From the NCBI GenBank assembly GCA_038400315.1, contig CP151667.1, positions 6,645,174 to 6,709,173 of the forward strand: a stretch of DNA of 64,000 nucleotides. The letters run 5' to 3'. A model generated the notes under the pieces. The model had not been told where the DNA came from and searched no databases. It saw only the letters and a program-made list of their open reading frames with translations. Position numbers and translations under genes: made by a program. Below, one piece after another: positions 18,132-27,800 of this stretch (its first letter is position 1; every line of letters begins with the position of its first letter). This DNA is from Isosphaeraceae bacterium EP7 (GTDB taxonomy: Bacteria; Planctomycetota; Planctomycetia; Isosphaerales; Isosphaeraceae).

Positions 18132-18476
18132 GCGAGTCTCGCTCGGAGATAATCGACGTCATTGTGCAGACAATACAGTCCCTGAGAATGACACTGCCGC
18201 TCTTCTCACCACGACCTCGGCTGCACTCATTGAATTCCGAGCACCCACATCCGGGCTGCTCGGGATGAGGGAGCGTCATCCCTCGATCTGGGCATCGACC
18301 GATTCGTGCGAGGATTATCCCGAGATCGATCGGTTCGGCGATTCGGGGGAGGACGGCCGAGGCCGGGGGGGCCAGGAACCGCCCTGGATCTCCCCCCCGC
18401 GATGCCGCGAGCACACAGAGACGAGGGATCGGCTCGCCCAGACAGGCCCCGACCCCGATGGGGCATTCAGCGCATT
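18132..18476. other. Intergenic region at the 3' edge of the phage-like cassette
   Basis: About 345 bases between the Trm112-like gene and the last cassette gene. It is the junction between chromosome and cassette. I saw no tRNA, integrase fragment or direct repeat matching the other junction near 39.8-40.0 kb. Confidence 0.5.
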
Positions 18477-19241
18477 TCATTGGGTCACGACTACCGATGA
18501 TGTCGGGTCGCCTCCGTCGTAAACCCGGCCATTCAGGAGCATCATCGGCGAGCAGACGTTTCCCGCCGCAGAGAGCGACCATCGATAGCGGATATCGTCC
18601 TGATACGGCGAGACGTAGGTGGTCGTCGGGAAGAGTCTCCGAAGCAGATATGCACCTGGCTCGCAGGCAAGGTAGTAGCGGAACGCGTCGCCCGTGATCG
18701 CGTCGGTGAAAGTGCCCGGGCTCAGATGGATAGAGTCGGGGATCTGGAGGCTCTGGAATACCGGTGGTGTCGGCCCGTAGACGAGCGGCGTCGACTGGAA
18801 CATGCCATTCTGGGCAGAGGGATGATTGCTGACCATCTGGAGCACCGCGGGCGTCGTCAAGCATGGGCAGCCGACGATTTTGATTGGCGCCCCGGAGATC
18901 GGCTGGCCGGAGGTCTTCTCGGCGACCCATCGATTGCCGATGAATCGACAGATCAGGTCGTCACCCAGGATCGGGGCGGTCCTCCCGCAGACGTAGACCA
19001 GCACCGTCGTCGACGAATCCACCGAGAGGCTGGCGGTCCCCGACTCCACTTCCTGCCCCTTGACCGAGACCGGGTTGACGCTGAAGTAGCATCCGATCGA
19101 GGTCGGAACCGTCGGCTTGCCGACGACCCTGCCGACGAAGGATGGCTGCCCCGACGACGATGGCGAAAGGAACCTCGAAGCCTGCGCCGCCCTCGCGTCG
19201 ATTCCGGCGAGAAAGCGACGTCGATCGTCATCAACCATCAT
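18477..19241 (-). CDS. Phage-cassette hypothetical protein (distal end)
   Basis: A 254-residue protein of unknown function, the last gene of the cassette. The first 35 residues are charged and helical, and the remainder is Ser/Thr/Val/Pro-rich and probably all beta. The segment EVESGTASLSVDSSTTVLVYV echoes ETEGGQGSVTAAPATFFAYN of the preceding gene, so the two are probably diverged relatives. ATG 19241 overlaps the stop of the previous gene by 11 bases (translational coupling); a second ATG follows directly. Position suggests a minor tail or virion surface protein. No recognised family. Confidence 0.65.
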   Translation of the reverse strand: MMVDDDRRRFLAGIDARAAQASRFLSPSSSGQPSFVGRVVGKPTVPTSIGCYFSVNPVSVKGQEVESGTASLSVDSSTTVLVYVCGRTAPILGDDLICRFIGNRWVAEKTSGQPISGAPIKIVGCPCLTTPAVLQMVSNHPSAQNGMFQSTPLVYGPTPPVFQSLQIPDSIHLSPGTFTDAITGDAFRYYLACEPGAYLLRRLFPTTTYVSPYQDDIRYRWSLSAAGNVCSPMMLLNGRVYDGGDPTSSVVVTQ

Positions 19242-19563
19242 AGCGGAAAACCCAGCGGGCCCCAGTGAAGGTTGCGACCACGGTCGTCCCCGACGCGGGC
19301 ACTCCCGCGCCGAGGTTGTAGGCGAAAAAGGTGGCCGGAGCCGCGGTGACGCTCCCCTGCCCCCCTTCCGTCTCCTGCCCGAGCACGAAGAGCGGCTCGA
19401 GCGCATAAAATCGAGAGGCCGACGTCGGATATGCGACCAGCGTCTTGGTCCGGCCGACCACGCTGGGCATCCCCTGGAGCGTATCGCGCCGGAGGCGAGT
19501 CATCCTGTCGGACTGGTCGGCATTACGAATACGGAGGCGTCTCAACTCGTCAGTGTCTATCAT
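19231..19563 (-). CDS. Phage-cassette hypothetical protein
   Basis: A 110-residue protein of unknown function. It starts with a charged helix (DTDELRRLRIRNADQSDRM) and continues with short beta-rich sequence ending FTGARWVFRYDG. The core resembles the next gene's protein (VGRTKTLVAYPTSASRFYALEP against VGRVVGKPTVPTSIGCYFSV). The ATG shares an ATGA overlap with the stop of the hub-like gene before it, so it is translationally coupled. It is likely part of the virion tail; no family was recognised. Confidence 0.6.
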   Translation of the reverse strand: MIDTDELRRLRIRNADQSDRMTRLRRDTLQGMPSVVGRTKTLVAYPTSASRFYALEPLFVLGQETEGGQGSVTAAPATFFAYNLGAGVPASGTTVVATFTGARWVFRYDG

Positions 19564-21659
19564 CGGCCGGTCCCTCGCTGGTCTGACAGCCTCAGGATCG
19601 TCCTCTGCCCGGACTGGAAGTCCCAGGTCAGGCCGACGACCATGGGGTAGGAATCTCCCTCGTCGGCGGGGGCGCCGGCGTTCGTCTTGAGCGAAAGTTC
19701 TCGCCCTCGGATGCTCCGGATCCGGTCGCCGACCCGGTAGGCCCTGGTGAAGTAAGGGATGATGACCTGGCCGGAGACCTCGCCCGCCTCGGTCGTCATC
19801 CGCCGCGCATCCGCCTCGGTAAGGGCGGCCCTGGTGTCGTCGCGAACGACGACAGCGGTTGAGCCGGGATTGAACTCGCTCTTCGCCGCCTTGACGTGCT
19901 TGGCCAACCGATCTCGAGCGTCGATCCGCCTGGTAATCGTGTAGGCGGTCGGGCTCGTCGGCCGCCTCGGTGCGTTGGCGGAAACAGTCCGATCTCCCTC
20001 GATGACACAGGTCAGGCGCAGCACAAATCGACGAAACGCCGATCCGTTAAGGTCCTCGATTCCCCGGACCATCCCCAGGGGGTATGGCGCGTTGGGTACT
20101 TTCGATGCGCCGATGTTCCAGGCGTTGGGGTTCGAGGCGTTGATCCAGACGCCGAGTTGGTCGGAGAGCAGTTCGAATCCTCCGCCGACCGTCTGCCAGG
20201 TCCCCGTCCCGTCCCAGAGTCCCGGCTGAGTCCCAGAATAGTTGGTCGAGATGGAAAGCTTCGCCCTCAATGGCCTCTGCTCTGCGTCGACCGTGAAGAG
20301 GTCGCCCAGCGGGGGCCTGCGGCGGCTGACATACCCTTTCGACGAGCCGGTGGCACGTCCGAAGAGGGCCGACAAGGATGGCACGGTCTTGACGATCGCC
20401 GAGGTCGCCCAGTTCCAGTGTCCTTCCCCCGTCTCGTCGAAGACGAACAGCCGATACTTCAGAGGATTGCCCACACCCAGGTCGAACTGCGAGAGGGAGG
20501 CGTCAGAGTTGGCATCGGCAGGGTCGAGCGCGAACCCAGGAGCCAGGATGAAACTGGCCTCGTATCGCACGAGGCCCGATTCGACGGTGTACGAATTCGC
20601 GACATTCGACGTATCACGAGAGAGCCTTGCCTTGGCCAGGTTCGTCAGGCCAGGATCGAACAGTCCGCCCCTGGGTTGGAGGGCAAGATCCTTGACGCTG
20701 GCCTCCGAGTCGTCGTTGGTCCGGATGACCTCGAGCGACGTGCAGGGGGTACCATCGCCGCTCGTTTCGGTGCGAAAGATCAGGCCGAAGCCGTGAGGCT
20801 CGAGGATGTCGCGCAAGGCGATCGGCCAAGGCTTGCCCGTCACCGGGACATCGGGGACGAAAATTGATTGATTCCGATAAGTCTGTGTATCGGACGAGTT
20901 GAGCGTCGCGCCGTTGGACGACACCCTGACCTGGAGCATGGCATCGAGCGTATCGCTATCGGGATTGCTCACATACGTCTGTGTCCCGTTCTGACGATAG
21001 CAGAGGTACCTGGCGGCCATGGACAGGGTCCAGGGCCGCCGCGGGTCCGGGTCCCTGATGACCGCCGGATCGAGAAAGGTCGAATAGCGATTGCCGGATG
21101 GGTCGCTCGCATCGGCCCCGTCCGGGGTCGCATTAGGCTCGCCCTTGGGATTGAAGTGCGTGACCAGGTCGGTCTCGACATCCTCCCCGTTGATGGGATC
21201 ATTGGCGTCTCTCATGAGGGCACCGCCGACCGGCTGATCCCACTCGCGTACGGCCACGCCCTGAACGACGAATGTGACCGACTCCTGCACTGGGCCTAAG
21301 ACAAGCTCGGGCACCTGCGCGAATCCGTCGAAGAGCACGCAGGGATTGCCGTCGGGGTCGACCGTCAGGATGACGAGTCGCTCGTCGTTGGCGACGACCC
21401 CCGAGGGGCCGCCGTCGACGCTCAAGATCTGCTCGAACGAGATGGGGTCGTCCGGATTCCCCAGAGGGTCGAGGACGTAACGCAAGATGGCCAGGCCGGG
21501 GTCGGCGCCGGCGGCAAGCTGGATCGACTCGACCTGGACGTTCGGAAGGATCTCGTAGGGGGTCGCATCCCCCGGCCGATACCGGAAGACGCAGACCCGG
21601 TTGGCGCCCCGCGACAGCGGCACGCCGGACTGCTCGATCGTTCCCGACGATGCCATCAT
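19560..21659 (-). CDS. Large tail protein, baseplate/hub candidate
   Basis: A 699-residue protein, mostly predicted beta structure, with no signal peptide or membrane segment. It begins with a domain containing NRVCVFRYRPGDATPYE and VESIQLAAGADPG and ends with IRSIRGRELSLKTNAG and VVGLTWDFQSGQRTILRLSDQ. A C-terminal segment that sets up local coordinates and refers to angular or frame-like terms is typical of hub proteins, but the assignment rests mainly on size and on its place after the tail-tube and small tail genes. It lies 13 bases after the fibre-like gene before it and is ATGA-coupled to the next gene. Another type of tail-tip protein is possible. Confidence 0.6.
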   Translation of the reverse strand: MMASSGTIEQSGVPLSRGANRVCVFRYRPGDATPYEILPNVQVESIQLAAGADPGLAILRYVLDPLGNPDDPISFEQILSVDGGPSGVVANDERLVILTVDPDGNPCVLFDGFAQVPELVLGPVQESVTFVVQGVAVREWDQPVGGALMRDANDPINGEDVETDLVTHFNPKGEPNATPDGADASDPSGNRYSTFLDPAVIRDPDPRRPWTLSMAARYLCYRQNGTQTYVSNPDSDTLDAMLQVRVSSNGATLNSSDTQTYRNQSIFVPDVPVTGKPWPIALRDILEPHGFGLIFRTETSGDGTPCTSLEVIRTNDDSEASVKDLALQPRGGLFDPGLTNLAKARLSRDTSNVANSYTVESGLVRYEASFILAPGFALDPADANSDASLSQFDLGVGNPLKYRLFVFDETGEGHWNWATSAIVKTVPSLSALFGRATGSSKGYVSRRRPPLGDLFTVDAEQRPLRAKLSISTNYSGTQPGLWDGTGTWQTVGGGFELLSDQLGVWINASNPNAWNIGASKVPNAPYPLGMVRGIEDLNGSAFRRFVLRLTCVIEGDRTVSANAPRRPTSPTAYTITRRIDARDRLAKHVKAAKSEFNPGSTAVVVRDDTRAALTEADARRMTTEAGEVSGQVIIPYFTRAYRVGDRIRSIRGRELSLKTNAGAPADEGDSYPMVVGLTWDFQSGQRTILRLSDQRGTGR

Positions 21660-21672
21660 CTGACCCTTCTCG

Positions 21673-22389
21673 TTAGCTGTTCATCAGCCCGTGCCGCTTC
21701 ATCGCGGCGACCAGGGCGTTGACCGCGGCCACAAGGGACGCGAAGTTCGAATTCAAGATGACCTGCGAATGTGTCGTGCCGACGTTGGCAACCGTCGCTC
21801 CGGCCACGCCGGTCGTTGCGTCAATCAAGGCGGCCAGCGTCGCAGCCTGGGTGGCCGGTGTCGCCCCGAAGAATGAGAGAGTACGTGCGATCGGGTCGAC
21901 GGCCAGGACCGGCAGCGAGTCGGTCGGATTTTTGACCGACACGGCACCCGTCAGCTGGCCCCCGGCGGTCGGCAGGAACCCACCGGAGGGGGATGCCGTG
22001 GCACACTGGACCCGCTCGTCGACGATCGAGCTAACCGATGCGGCGAGCGTGGTGACCGTCGCCAGTCGACAGTGCGAAGTCGTCGGAAATTGTGCACCGA
22101 ATGCCGGAATCCCGGCCGAGTCCAACCAGATGGCGATGGTCGACGACGCGGGGAGTACGAGCGAATTGCTGCCCGCGAAAGTCTTGAGGCTACCATCGGC
22201 CCCCGCGTAAGCGCCGGGAGTCAGGCGAACTCGGAGGGACGAGCTCGGCTCCTCGGTCGTAGCCACGGCAAGGTGCCCGAGGGCCGCGGACCGATCCAGT
22301 CGGTCGGCGTTGGCATTCAAAGCGTCGTGCCAGTTGCGGTCGGCGAAGGCCGGTTTCTGAAGCCGGACATTGTCGGTGAAGGTCGTCAT
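21673..22389 (-). CDS. Tail fibre-like protein
   Basis: A 238-residue protein whose first part (FTDNVRLQKPAFADRNWHDAL followed by NANADRLDR) matches the usual opening of phage tail-fibre or tail-tip proteins, in which short beta strands precede a paired Asn/Asp helix. Residues from about 130 (GGFLPTAGGQLTGAVSV) are similar to the repeated GG-x-LTG-x motifs of fibre shafts. The end (NSNFASLVAAVNALVAAMKRHG) is a helix. The ATG has GAGG 9 bases upstream. It lies between a fibronectin-like protein and the hub candidate, consistent with a host-contact or tail-tip role. Confidence 0.6.
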   Translation of the reverse strand: MTTFTDNVRLQKPAFADRNWHDALNANADRLDRSAALGHLAVATTEEPSSSLRVRLTPGAYAGADGSLKTFAGSNSLVLPASSTIAIWLDSAGIPAFGAQFPTTSHCRLATVTTLAASVSSIVDERVQCATASPSGGFLPTAGGQLTGAVSVKNPTDSLPVLAVDPIARTLSFFGATPATQAATLAALIDATTGVAGATVANVGTTHSQVILNSNFASLVAAVNALVAAMKRHGLMNS

Positions 22390-22410
22390 GGTCGGAGGCC
22401 TCGATTCCGG

Positions 22411-23127
22411 TCAAGCCGATGGGCTCGGCTGCCAGGACAGTGTGGCCACTCGCGAGGCCGCACCGGTGTACATGTAAGTCAGCGAACCCCCGTCCAGGCC
22501 GCGGGCGGGCGGGCGGGGAGGGGCCTGGATCGTCACGCTCGCCGGCGTGGGCACACCGCGCTCGTCGCCGGAGTGGTCGTAGGGGACGATCGCGAACGAC
22601 CAGACGCCCGATGCGAGCGGCTCGCTCTGCCAGGCATAACGGCCCGCGCTCCGGCCGAAGCCCCCCTGGCCGAATCCGCCCAGGCCGAAACCGTCGGCGA
22701 CCCAGCCCCCCGGATAGGCCGGTACCGAGCCGACGAGGTTGGTGAAGTCGACAGGCTGGCCCGGGCGCATCGATCCATAGATACGGAATCCGCGGATGTC
22801 ATCCTGGCCGCTCGGGTCGAGATACGTCCCCCCGAGCCACGACAGGCTGGCCCATGGGCTAGTTCCCGGCGAGGAGGGGAGCTGTCCCGAGAGGTCCTGG
22901 TTGAAGTCAGACGGGTCGACTTGAACGACGTCGACCCGGGACACCCTGCCCGCTCCCCCCGCGGGTAAAGGGGCCTGGCAGCGGCGCCCGCGGCCCTGCC
23001 AGACCAGCCGACGATCGAGATAGACCTGGAACAAGGCCCCGGGCGGAGACTGCGACGACCAGGAGACGATAAGGTCTCCACCGGCCTGGTCGAGGGCCAG
23101 GTCGATCACGGCGGTCGGAAGGATCAT
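22411..23127 (-). CDS. Fibronectin-type-III-like phage-cassette protein
   Basis: A 238-residue protein with one or two Ig/FN3-like beta-sandwich modules: DLIVSWSSQSPPGALFQVYLDRRLVWQG at the start resembles an FN3 strand pattern, and WSFAIVPYDHSGDERG lies near the middle. A short Gly-rich loop (GFGLGGFGQGGFG) interrupts it. The related 192-residue protein at 32.2 kb has a comparable pattern (ALAWLSPVIRG, FRLYATTVAGG). FN3 modules are common in virion surface proteins, where they bind carbohydrate or give spacing. Only 7 bases separate it from the preceding gene. Confidence 0.6.
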   Translation of the reverse strand: MILPTAVIDLALDQAGGDLIVSWSSQSPPGALFQVYLDRRLVWQGRGRRCQAPLPAGGAGRVSRVDVVQVDPSDFNQDLSGQLPSSPGTSPWASLSWLGGTYLDPSGQDDIRGFRIYGSMRPGQPVDFTNLVGSVPAYPGGWVADGFGLGGFGQGGFGRSAGRYAWQSEPLASGVWSFAIVPYDHSGDERGVPTPASVTIQAPPRPPARGLDGGSLTYMYTGAASRVATLSWQPSPSA

Positions 23128-23134
23128 GGAGGGG

Positions 23135-23503
23135 TCACCTCAGGTGCAAGAGGCGGGCCCAGTAGGGCTGCAGGTAATAACCTTGAACGGAGCGGAGCAC
23201 GCGACCGGTGGGGCGGAATGCGTCGAGGCAGACCCCGTCCCAGGAATTGGACGCGCTGTCCACCAGCGTTCGCGCGACCCCGTCGTTCAGCGACCGAAAT
23301 GTCGCCTCGACCGAGCGAAGCGACGCCACGGAGTTGCCGACGAGGAGCCCGACCACCTCGGTCTGCCTACCTCGGCGGCCTCCGTCGATGAACTCCAGCC
23401 CATCCAATCCGAAATACTCATTGACTTGACGAGACCTCTGCAGGTCGGTCGTGGTCATCGTGACCGAGATGCCGAAGATATTCATTCCGCCATAGCTGGG
23501 CAT
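23135..23503 (-). CDS. Small phage tail protein candidate
   Basis: A 122-residue protein of unknown family. It begins MPSYGGMNIFGISVTM and has a compact alternating pattern with the sequence GLDGLEFIDGGRRGRQTEVVG near residue 40 and CLDAF and QGYYLQPYWARLLHLR near the end. ATG 23503 is chosen because the upstream part of the open frame overlaps the preceding gene in another frame. The next gene begins 7 bases later. Position between tail-tube and fibre genes points to a tail-completion or tail-tip role, which remains inference. Confidence 0.6.
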   Translation of the reverse strand: MPSYGGMNIFGISVTMTTTDLQRSRQVNEYFGLDGLEFIDGGRRGRQTEVVGLLVGNSVASLRSVEATFRSLNDGVARTLVDSASNSWDGVCLDAFRPTGRVLRSVQGYYLQPYWARLLHLR

Positions 23504-23511
23504 AAGTTTAT

Positions 23512-24069
23512 TCACACGAGCGATTCGAGGTGGATCCGCTCCTCCGCATCCCGGCAGACATCCGCGAAGTCGGCCAGCGGGATGGTCCGGCCGGTGGCGG
23601 AAAGCACGGCGAGGAGTGGCGACAAGTCGCCGGCATCGATGGACACGCCCCCGAGGCCGTTGGCCTGGAGCGACGCGCGGGCCCATCCGGTGAACGAGGC
23701 CACGCCGGGCCGGGCACCGAACAGCGATTCGACAAGGGTAGCGGCCAGCGCCCTCATCGGCGGCCCCGGCGGTACGGCGACGAGCGACTCGGCCTCGGCC
23801 TCGGAAAGGTCATAGTTAGGCCGAAGCAGGCTCCGTGCAGCGACGCGGATCGTCCGCGGGTCGATCGGCTCGCCCAGGACGAGGCCGTCGAAGATCCGGT
23901 CCAGGGCGTCGTCGACGTCGGGCTCGGACAACGAACCACGGTCGCCCATGAGCCTCGGCCGTGCCAGCATCCATTCGCCCCCGTCGGCCAGGAGGACGGG
24001 TGTCCCCCGGGCCTTCGGGAGCCGGCGTCCGGCCTCGCTCAATGCATCAGTCAGGCTTGATCGTTCCAT
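23512..24069 (-). CDS. Phage-cassette protein, possible tail assembly protein
   Basis: A 185-residue acidic, helix-rich protein without recognised domain. Sequence near residue 90 (SEAEAESLVAVPPGPPMRAL) and the run of Leu/Ala helices could suit a tail-assembly chaperone, which usually sits directly after the tail-tube gene. There is no frameshift-type slippery site obvious at its end, which such chaperones often have. The ATG has GGAG 6 bases upstream and lies within the last 23 bases of the previous gene. Function is open. Confidence 0.55.
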   Translation of the reverse strand: MERSSLTDALSEAGRRLPKARGTPVLLADGGEWMLARPRLMGDRGSLSEPDVDDALDRIFDGLVLGEPIDPRTIRVAARSLLRPNYDLSEAEAESLVAVPPGPPMRALAATLVESLFGARPGVASFTGWARASLQANGLGGVSIDAGDLSPLLAVLSATGRTIPLADFADVCRDAEERIHLESLV

Positions 24070-24328
24070 AAAGAACTCCGTCGCCCCGGTCCAGCCAGTC
24101 GTAGCGAGGCTGGCCGGCCAGGGGCGAGTGCGTCGGGTGGAGCAGCGTGTCTCCGCCCTGGGGGCTCAGGAAATGGCCGGTCCCCTGCTGGCGGATGAAC
24201 ATCGCACGGACTCCGAGCAGGGGTGCAAACTCCCGGTCGAGGCGAGACAGTCGCTCGCGGGACGAGCCCTGCCCCGGGTATCCAACGGGGACCATCACGG
24301 CGGCCACGCGGCTGATTTCGTTATCCAT
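24047..24328 (-). CDS. Small phage-cassette protein
   Basis: A 93-residue protein of unknown function. It begins MDNEISRVAAVMVPVGYPGQG and ends DRGDGVLYGTIKPD, with a central segment RAMFIRQQGTGHFLSPQGG. No domain was recognised. The ATG has GGAG 9 bases upstream, and the reading frame overlaps the next gene by 23 bases. It probably belongs to the tail-assembly group because it directly follows the tail-tube candidate. Confidence 0.55.
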   Translation of the reverse strand: MDNEISRVAAVMVPVGYPGQGSSRERLSRLDREFAPLLGVRAMFIRQQGTGHFLSPQGGDTLLHPTHSPLAGQPRYDWLDRGDGVLYGTIKPD

Positions 24329-24347
24329 TTGCGGTCGCTCCGATGGC

Positions 24348-24785
24348 TTACGAGGCTGCGCTGGCCGAGAGCGGATTCGTGGTCCCGTCGGCAGAGAAGG
24401 CGACGAACGTGAGGATCGCCTGGCCGAAATTGCGGTGATCGCCCGAGGTCGCCTGCGACGCGATCACGGCGTTGCTCAGCGTGTAGGTGATCGCCCCGGA
24501 ACCCGAGCCATTCCTGGCATCGTTATGCGTCGCGGTCAGTGTACCCACCGTGCCGATCGCATTGGCTCTCGTCGCGGCGATGTCGGCGCAGCGGATCGTC
24601 ACCGTGGGCTCGGACATCTCGGAAACGATCGTCGTCGGGTAACGGTCCCCGTCGCCCGAGAACTTCGCCAGCGTCCCGCCGGCTTCGATCTTCAGCGAAA
24701 GGACCCCGGTGTACGTCGTCGCGGTCCCTCCGCTCGGGGTGAAGGTCACGTTCGTCCAATTCATGTGTCGCTTGGTCGCGGGCAT
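24348..24785 (-). CDS. Tail tube protein candidate
   Basis: A 145-residue protein with a tail-tube-like beta pattern: WTNVTFTPSGG, then TGVLSLKIEAGGTLAKFSGDG, then PTTIVSEMSEPTVTI, and a second sheet with GTLTATHNDARNG and ITYTLSNAVIAS. The pattern of two sheets with a long loop and a terminal FGQAILTFVAFSADG strand resembles Hcp/gpV-like tube folds. ATG 24785 is chosen over the TTG two codons upstream. It follows the giant fibre gene after 58 bases. The fold is inferred from pattern, not from a database match. Confidence 0.6.
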   Translation of the reverse strand: MPATKRHMNWTNVTFTPSGGTATTYTGVLSLKIEAGGTLAKFSGDGDRYPTTIVSEMSEPTVTIRCADIAATRANAIGTVGTLTATHNDARNGSGSGAITYTLSNAVIASQATSGDHRNFGQAILTFVAFSADGTTNPLSASAAS

Positions 24786-24843
24786 TGTCAAACTCCAGGC
24801 CCGAGGCGGGGCAGTCCGTGCAAGACCGCCCCGCCCCGCGCGA

Positions 24844-27800
24844 TTAGGCGGGCAGGTTCAGCGTGACGGAAGAGCGATTGCCGGCATTGTCCGTAGACGC
24901 CGTGATGCGGGTGGGCGCGTTGTTGCCACCCTTAATCACGACGGTCCCAGTCCCGGCCCCGCTGAGCGTGCCGGCCGAGGCGGCCAGGATCGGCGAGATC
25001 GCCTGGCGGATGTTGATCCCTGGCTCGATGGTGACGGTGTCAAGGCCCGCCGCCGCCAGGGCGAAGCCCGATTTGTTGGTCACTTCGCCGACCGTCGGAA
25101 CGATCGCGCCGTCGTGGCTTACGGCGGCGAGGATCACACGGCCCGTGGTGTCGGTCTTCAGCCGATTCTGGGGGGTGGAGAGCACCAGCGTCGCCGGATC
25201 CTGTCCGGTGGCGTAGCCCGAAACCGTCACACCGCCGGCGACCGAATAACCCACCTTGTCGAGCACTGTCCCTGCCGACACGCGGCCGTTGCCGTCGGTG
25301 GCAAGTTTATTCGACGGGGTGGCGAGGATCAGGCTCGCCGGGTCCTGACCGGTCGCATAACCGCCGATATTGACGCTGCCCGCGACGGCCACCGGAGCGG
25401 TGACCGATGCCACTGCACCGCCCGCGAACGTCGAGTAGGTGCCGCTGGCCAGTAGGTTGTCGAGCTTGGAAAGACGCGTGGCGTCGAACTTGCCGTTCAC
25501 CGCAGTCGACGCAGCCGTCGCGGAGGCAACGGACGTATCCAGCGAGTTGAACCGGGCACCGACGGCGACGTCGAGATTGTCAAGCTTCAAGGCTCGGGCG
25601 GAGGTGAAACCGGCCGCCGTGAGACCGGCGCCGACGGAGGTAGAGACGCTCGAAGGGGTCGCCAGAGTCGAAGAGGCGACGTCGAGGTTGTCAAGCTTCA
25701 AGGCACGGGTCGGGGTTAGTCCCACGTTCGTCAAGGCAGCAGCCGGATCGACATAGGCCGCAGTCGTGACGGCCTGCCTGGGATCGACCAGGCCGTAACC
25801 GAGGGTGACCGACGGGGAGTCGGAGTTGTAGAACCGGACCCCGCCGACCAGGGTGGCGTCGAGGCCGGTGTAATCCCATCGGTAAAAGCCATTGCCCTTG
25901 TCGGTGAAGCCGGTCGAGATCGGGCTGCCGATGTCGGTGTCGGTGCCCGACCCGTCGGCCGACTGCGGCTGGGCGCGGAGATTGGCCAGGATGCCGGCCA
26001 TGCCGTTGCCGAGATTCAAACTCGCCTGGATTCGCATGATGCCTTCCCTCGGGGTGATGCCGCCGCCTTCGAGGGGGGCGTTGTAATAGGTGGTGGTCAG
26101 CAGCGTGGTGAGGGCGGACTGCTTGGCGCCCGGGGCCTGCCCCTGGTACTCGAGGGCGCCGAACTGGTTGCCCGCGCCGGTGGACCCGAACGACTTGTAG
26201 TGGTTGGCCAGGATGAACCCGGCCGCGTCGAGCATCTGGTAATAGGACAGGTAGCAGTCGCCCATCCTCGGGTCGCGATTCAGCTCGAAGTAGAACGCGG
26301 CCGCGGCCGGCCCGGCGACCGACGCGAGGTGCTGGCCCGACTCATAGGCGGCGATTCGCAGGCCGTTGGGCGTGATGTACTTGGCCACGAATGCGGCCAT
26401 GAGCTGCGGGAACGCGCCGGAGCCTGGGCCGATGACCATCGCGTTCAGGGCGGCGAAGCCGGCGGACATCGTCCGATCCGAGAACATCCAGATCCGCGCG
26501 CCGCCGTTGCCGGGGGACGTGGTCGCCGTGGCGGCGGGGGCGCCGGTCACCGGGAATGTGAATGTGTTGGCGTCCACCACGGTGATCGACCTCGCCCCGC
26601 GGCAGCTGCCGGTGACGGCGCCTCCCGAGACGGTGTCGTCCACGCCGGCGACGAACCAGACCTGGCCGGTCGTCAGGCCGTGGCCCGGGCAGGTCGCGGT
26701 CGCCACGCCGCCGGCGCTGGTCAGCGAGATCAGCTCGCGGCCGCCGAACGCCCCGCTGTAGCCCCCCCGGATCGTGCCCGACGTGGTCGCCGGCGTGGCC
26801 GGGGTGCCGGCCACCTCGAAGGTGATGGTCGTCGAGGTCGTCGAGAGGACGATGTGATCGCCGTTGTACTCGGCCTGATCCGCCCCGGCGATCCGCATTG
26901 CCACGCCGAACGAGACGTTGTGACCGATGGCCGTCGCGGTGGCGATGTTGCCCGAGCGGGTGATGCTCGTGACGTTGAACCCGAGGGCACGCACGCCCAA
27001 GGAGACCTTCATCCCGTCGGTCGTGCCGGTCGCCGTCGCGGCCGGGCTGCCGGGCACGGCGTAGGTGAAGGTCGTCGTCGTCGGGGCCGAGAGGACGGTG
27101 AAGCCGCCGTTGTACTCGACCTGGTTGACGCCGATGATCCGCACCGTGTCGTTGGCGACAAACCCGTGGGCGCCCGAGGTGGTGGCGGTGGCGATCCCGC
27201 CAGCCGAGGTGAGCGAGTTGACGACCCGGGCATAGCCCGAGACGCAGTTCTCGTCGATGTCGGCTCCGCCGCCGGCGTTGCTCTTGAAGTAGGGGGCGAC
27301 GGCGAAGACCTCGTCGCCGGTGAAGACGCCGCCGTTGTCGGCCTTGTACTGGGCCAGGATCGCGGCGTTGTAGGCGCTGTCGACGTACCAGCCACCGATG
27401 ACCGGCACGAGACGGCTGCCCATGATGGGCCGCATGATCGCGAAGATCTGCTGGTAGCGGCGGCCCATCCAGCGGGCGGCCGAGTCGTCGGACTGGGGGT
27501 AGCCGGAAACGCTGGCATTGGAGACGATCTTGCGGAACCGGATCGTCTTGCCGGGCGCCGCCGCGATCGGGACCGATCCGACCATGTCGGTCGGCAGATC
27601 TCGCGTCGAGGCGGGGCAAGCGTAGATCGCCAGAGTCGTGCCGGACGTGACCTTGCCGGCACGCCAGATGCCGTTGGCACGGACGTCGGCGCAGCCCGAG
27701 AGGACGAAGTAATCGCTCTCGACGAGCCCGGTGCCGGCGGCCGAGAACGAGCCGGCGTAGGTGCCGGTCCCCATCGTGAACTGCAGGCTGCCGACGTCGA

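Noticed and set aside
18132-18476. Search for att site or tRNA at the cassette border
   Set aside because: No cloverleaf or repeat shared with the 39.8-40.0 kb border was found by eye; a computed search is still needed.
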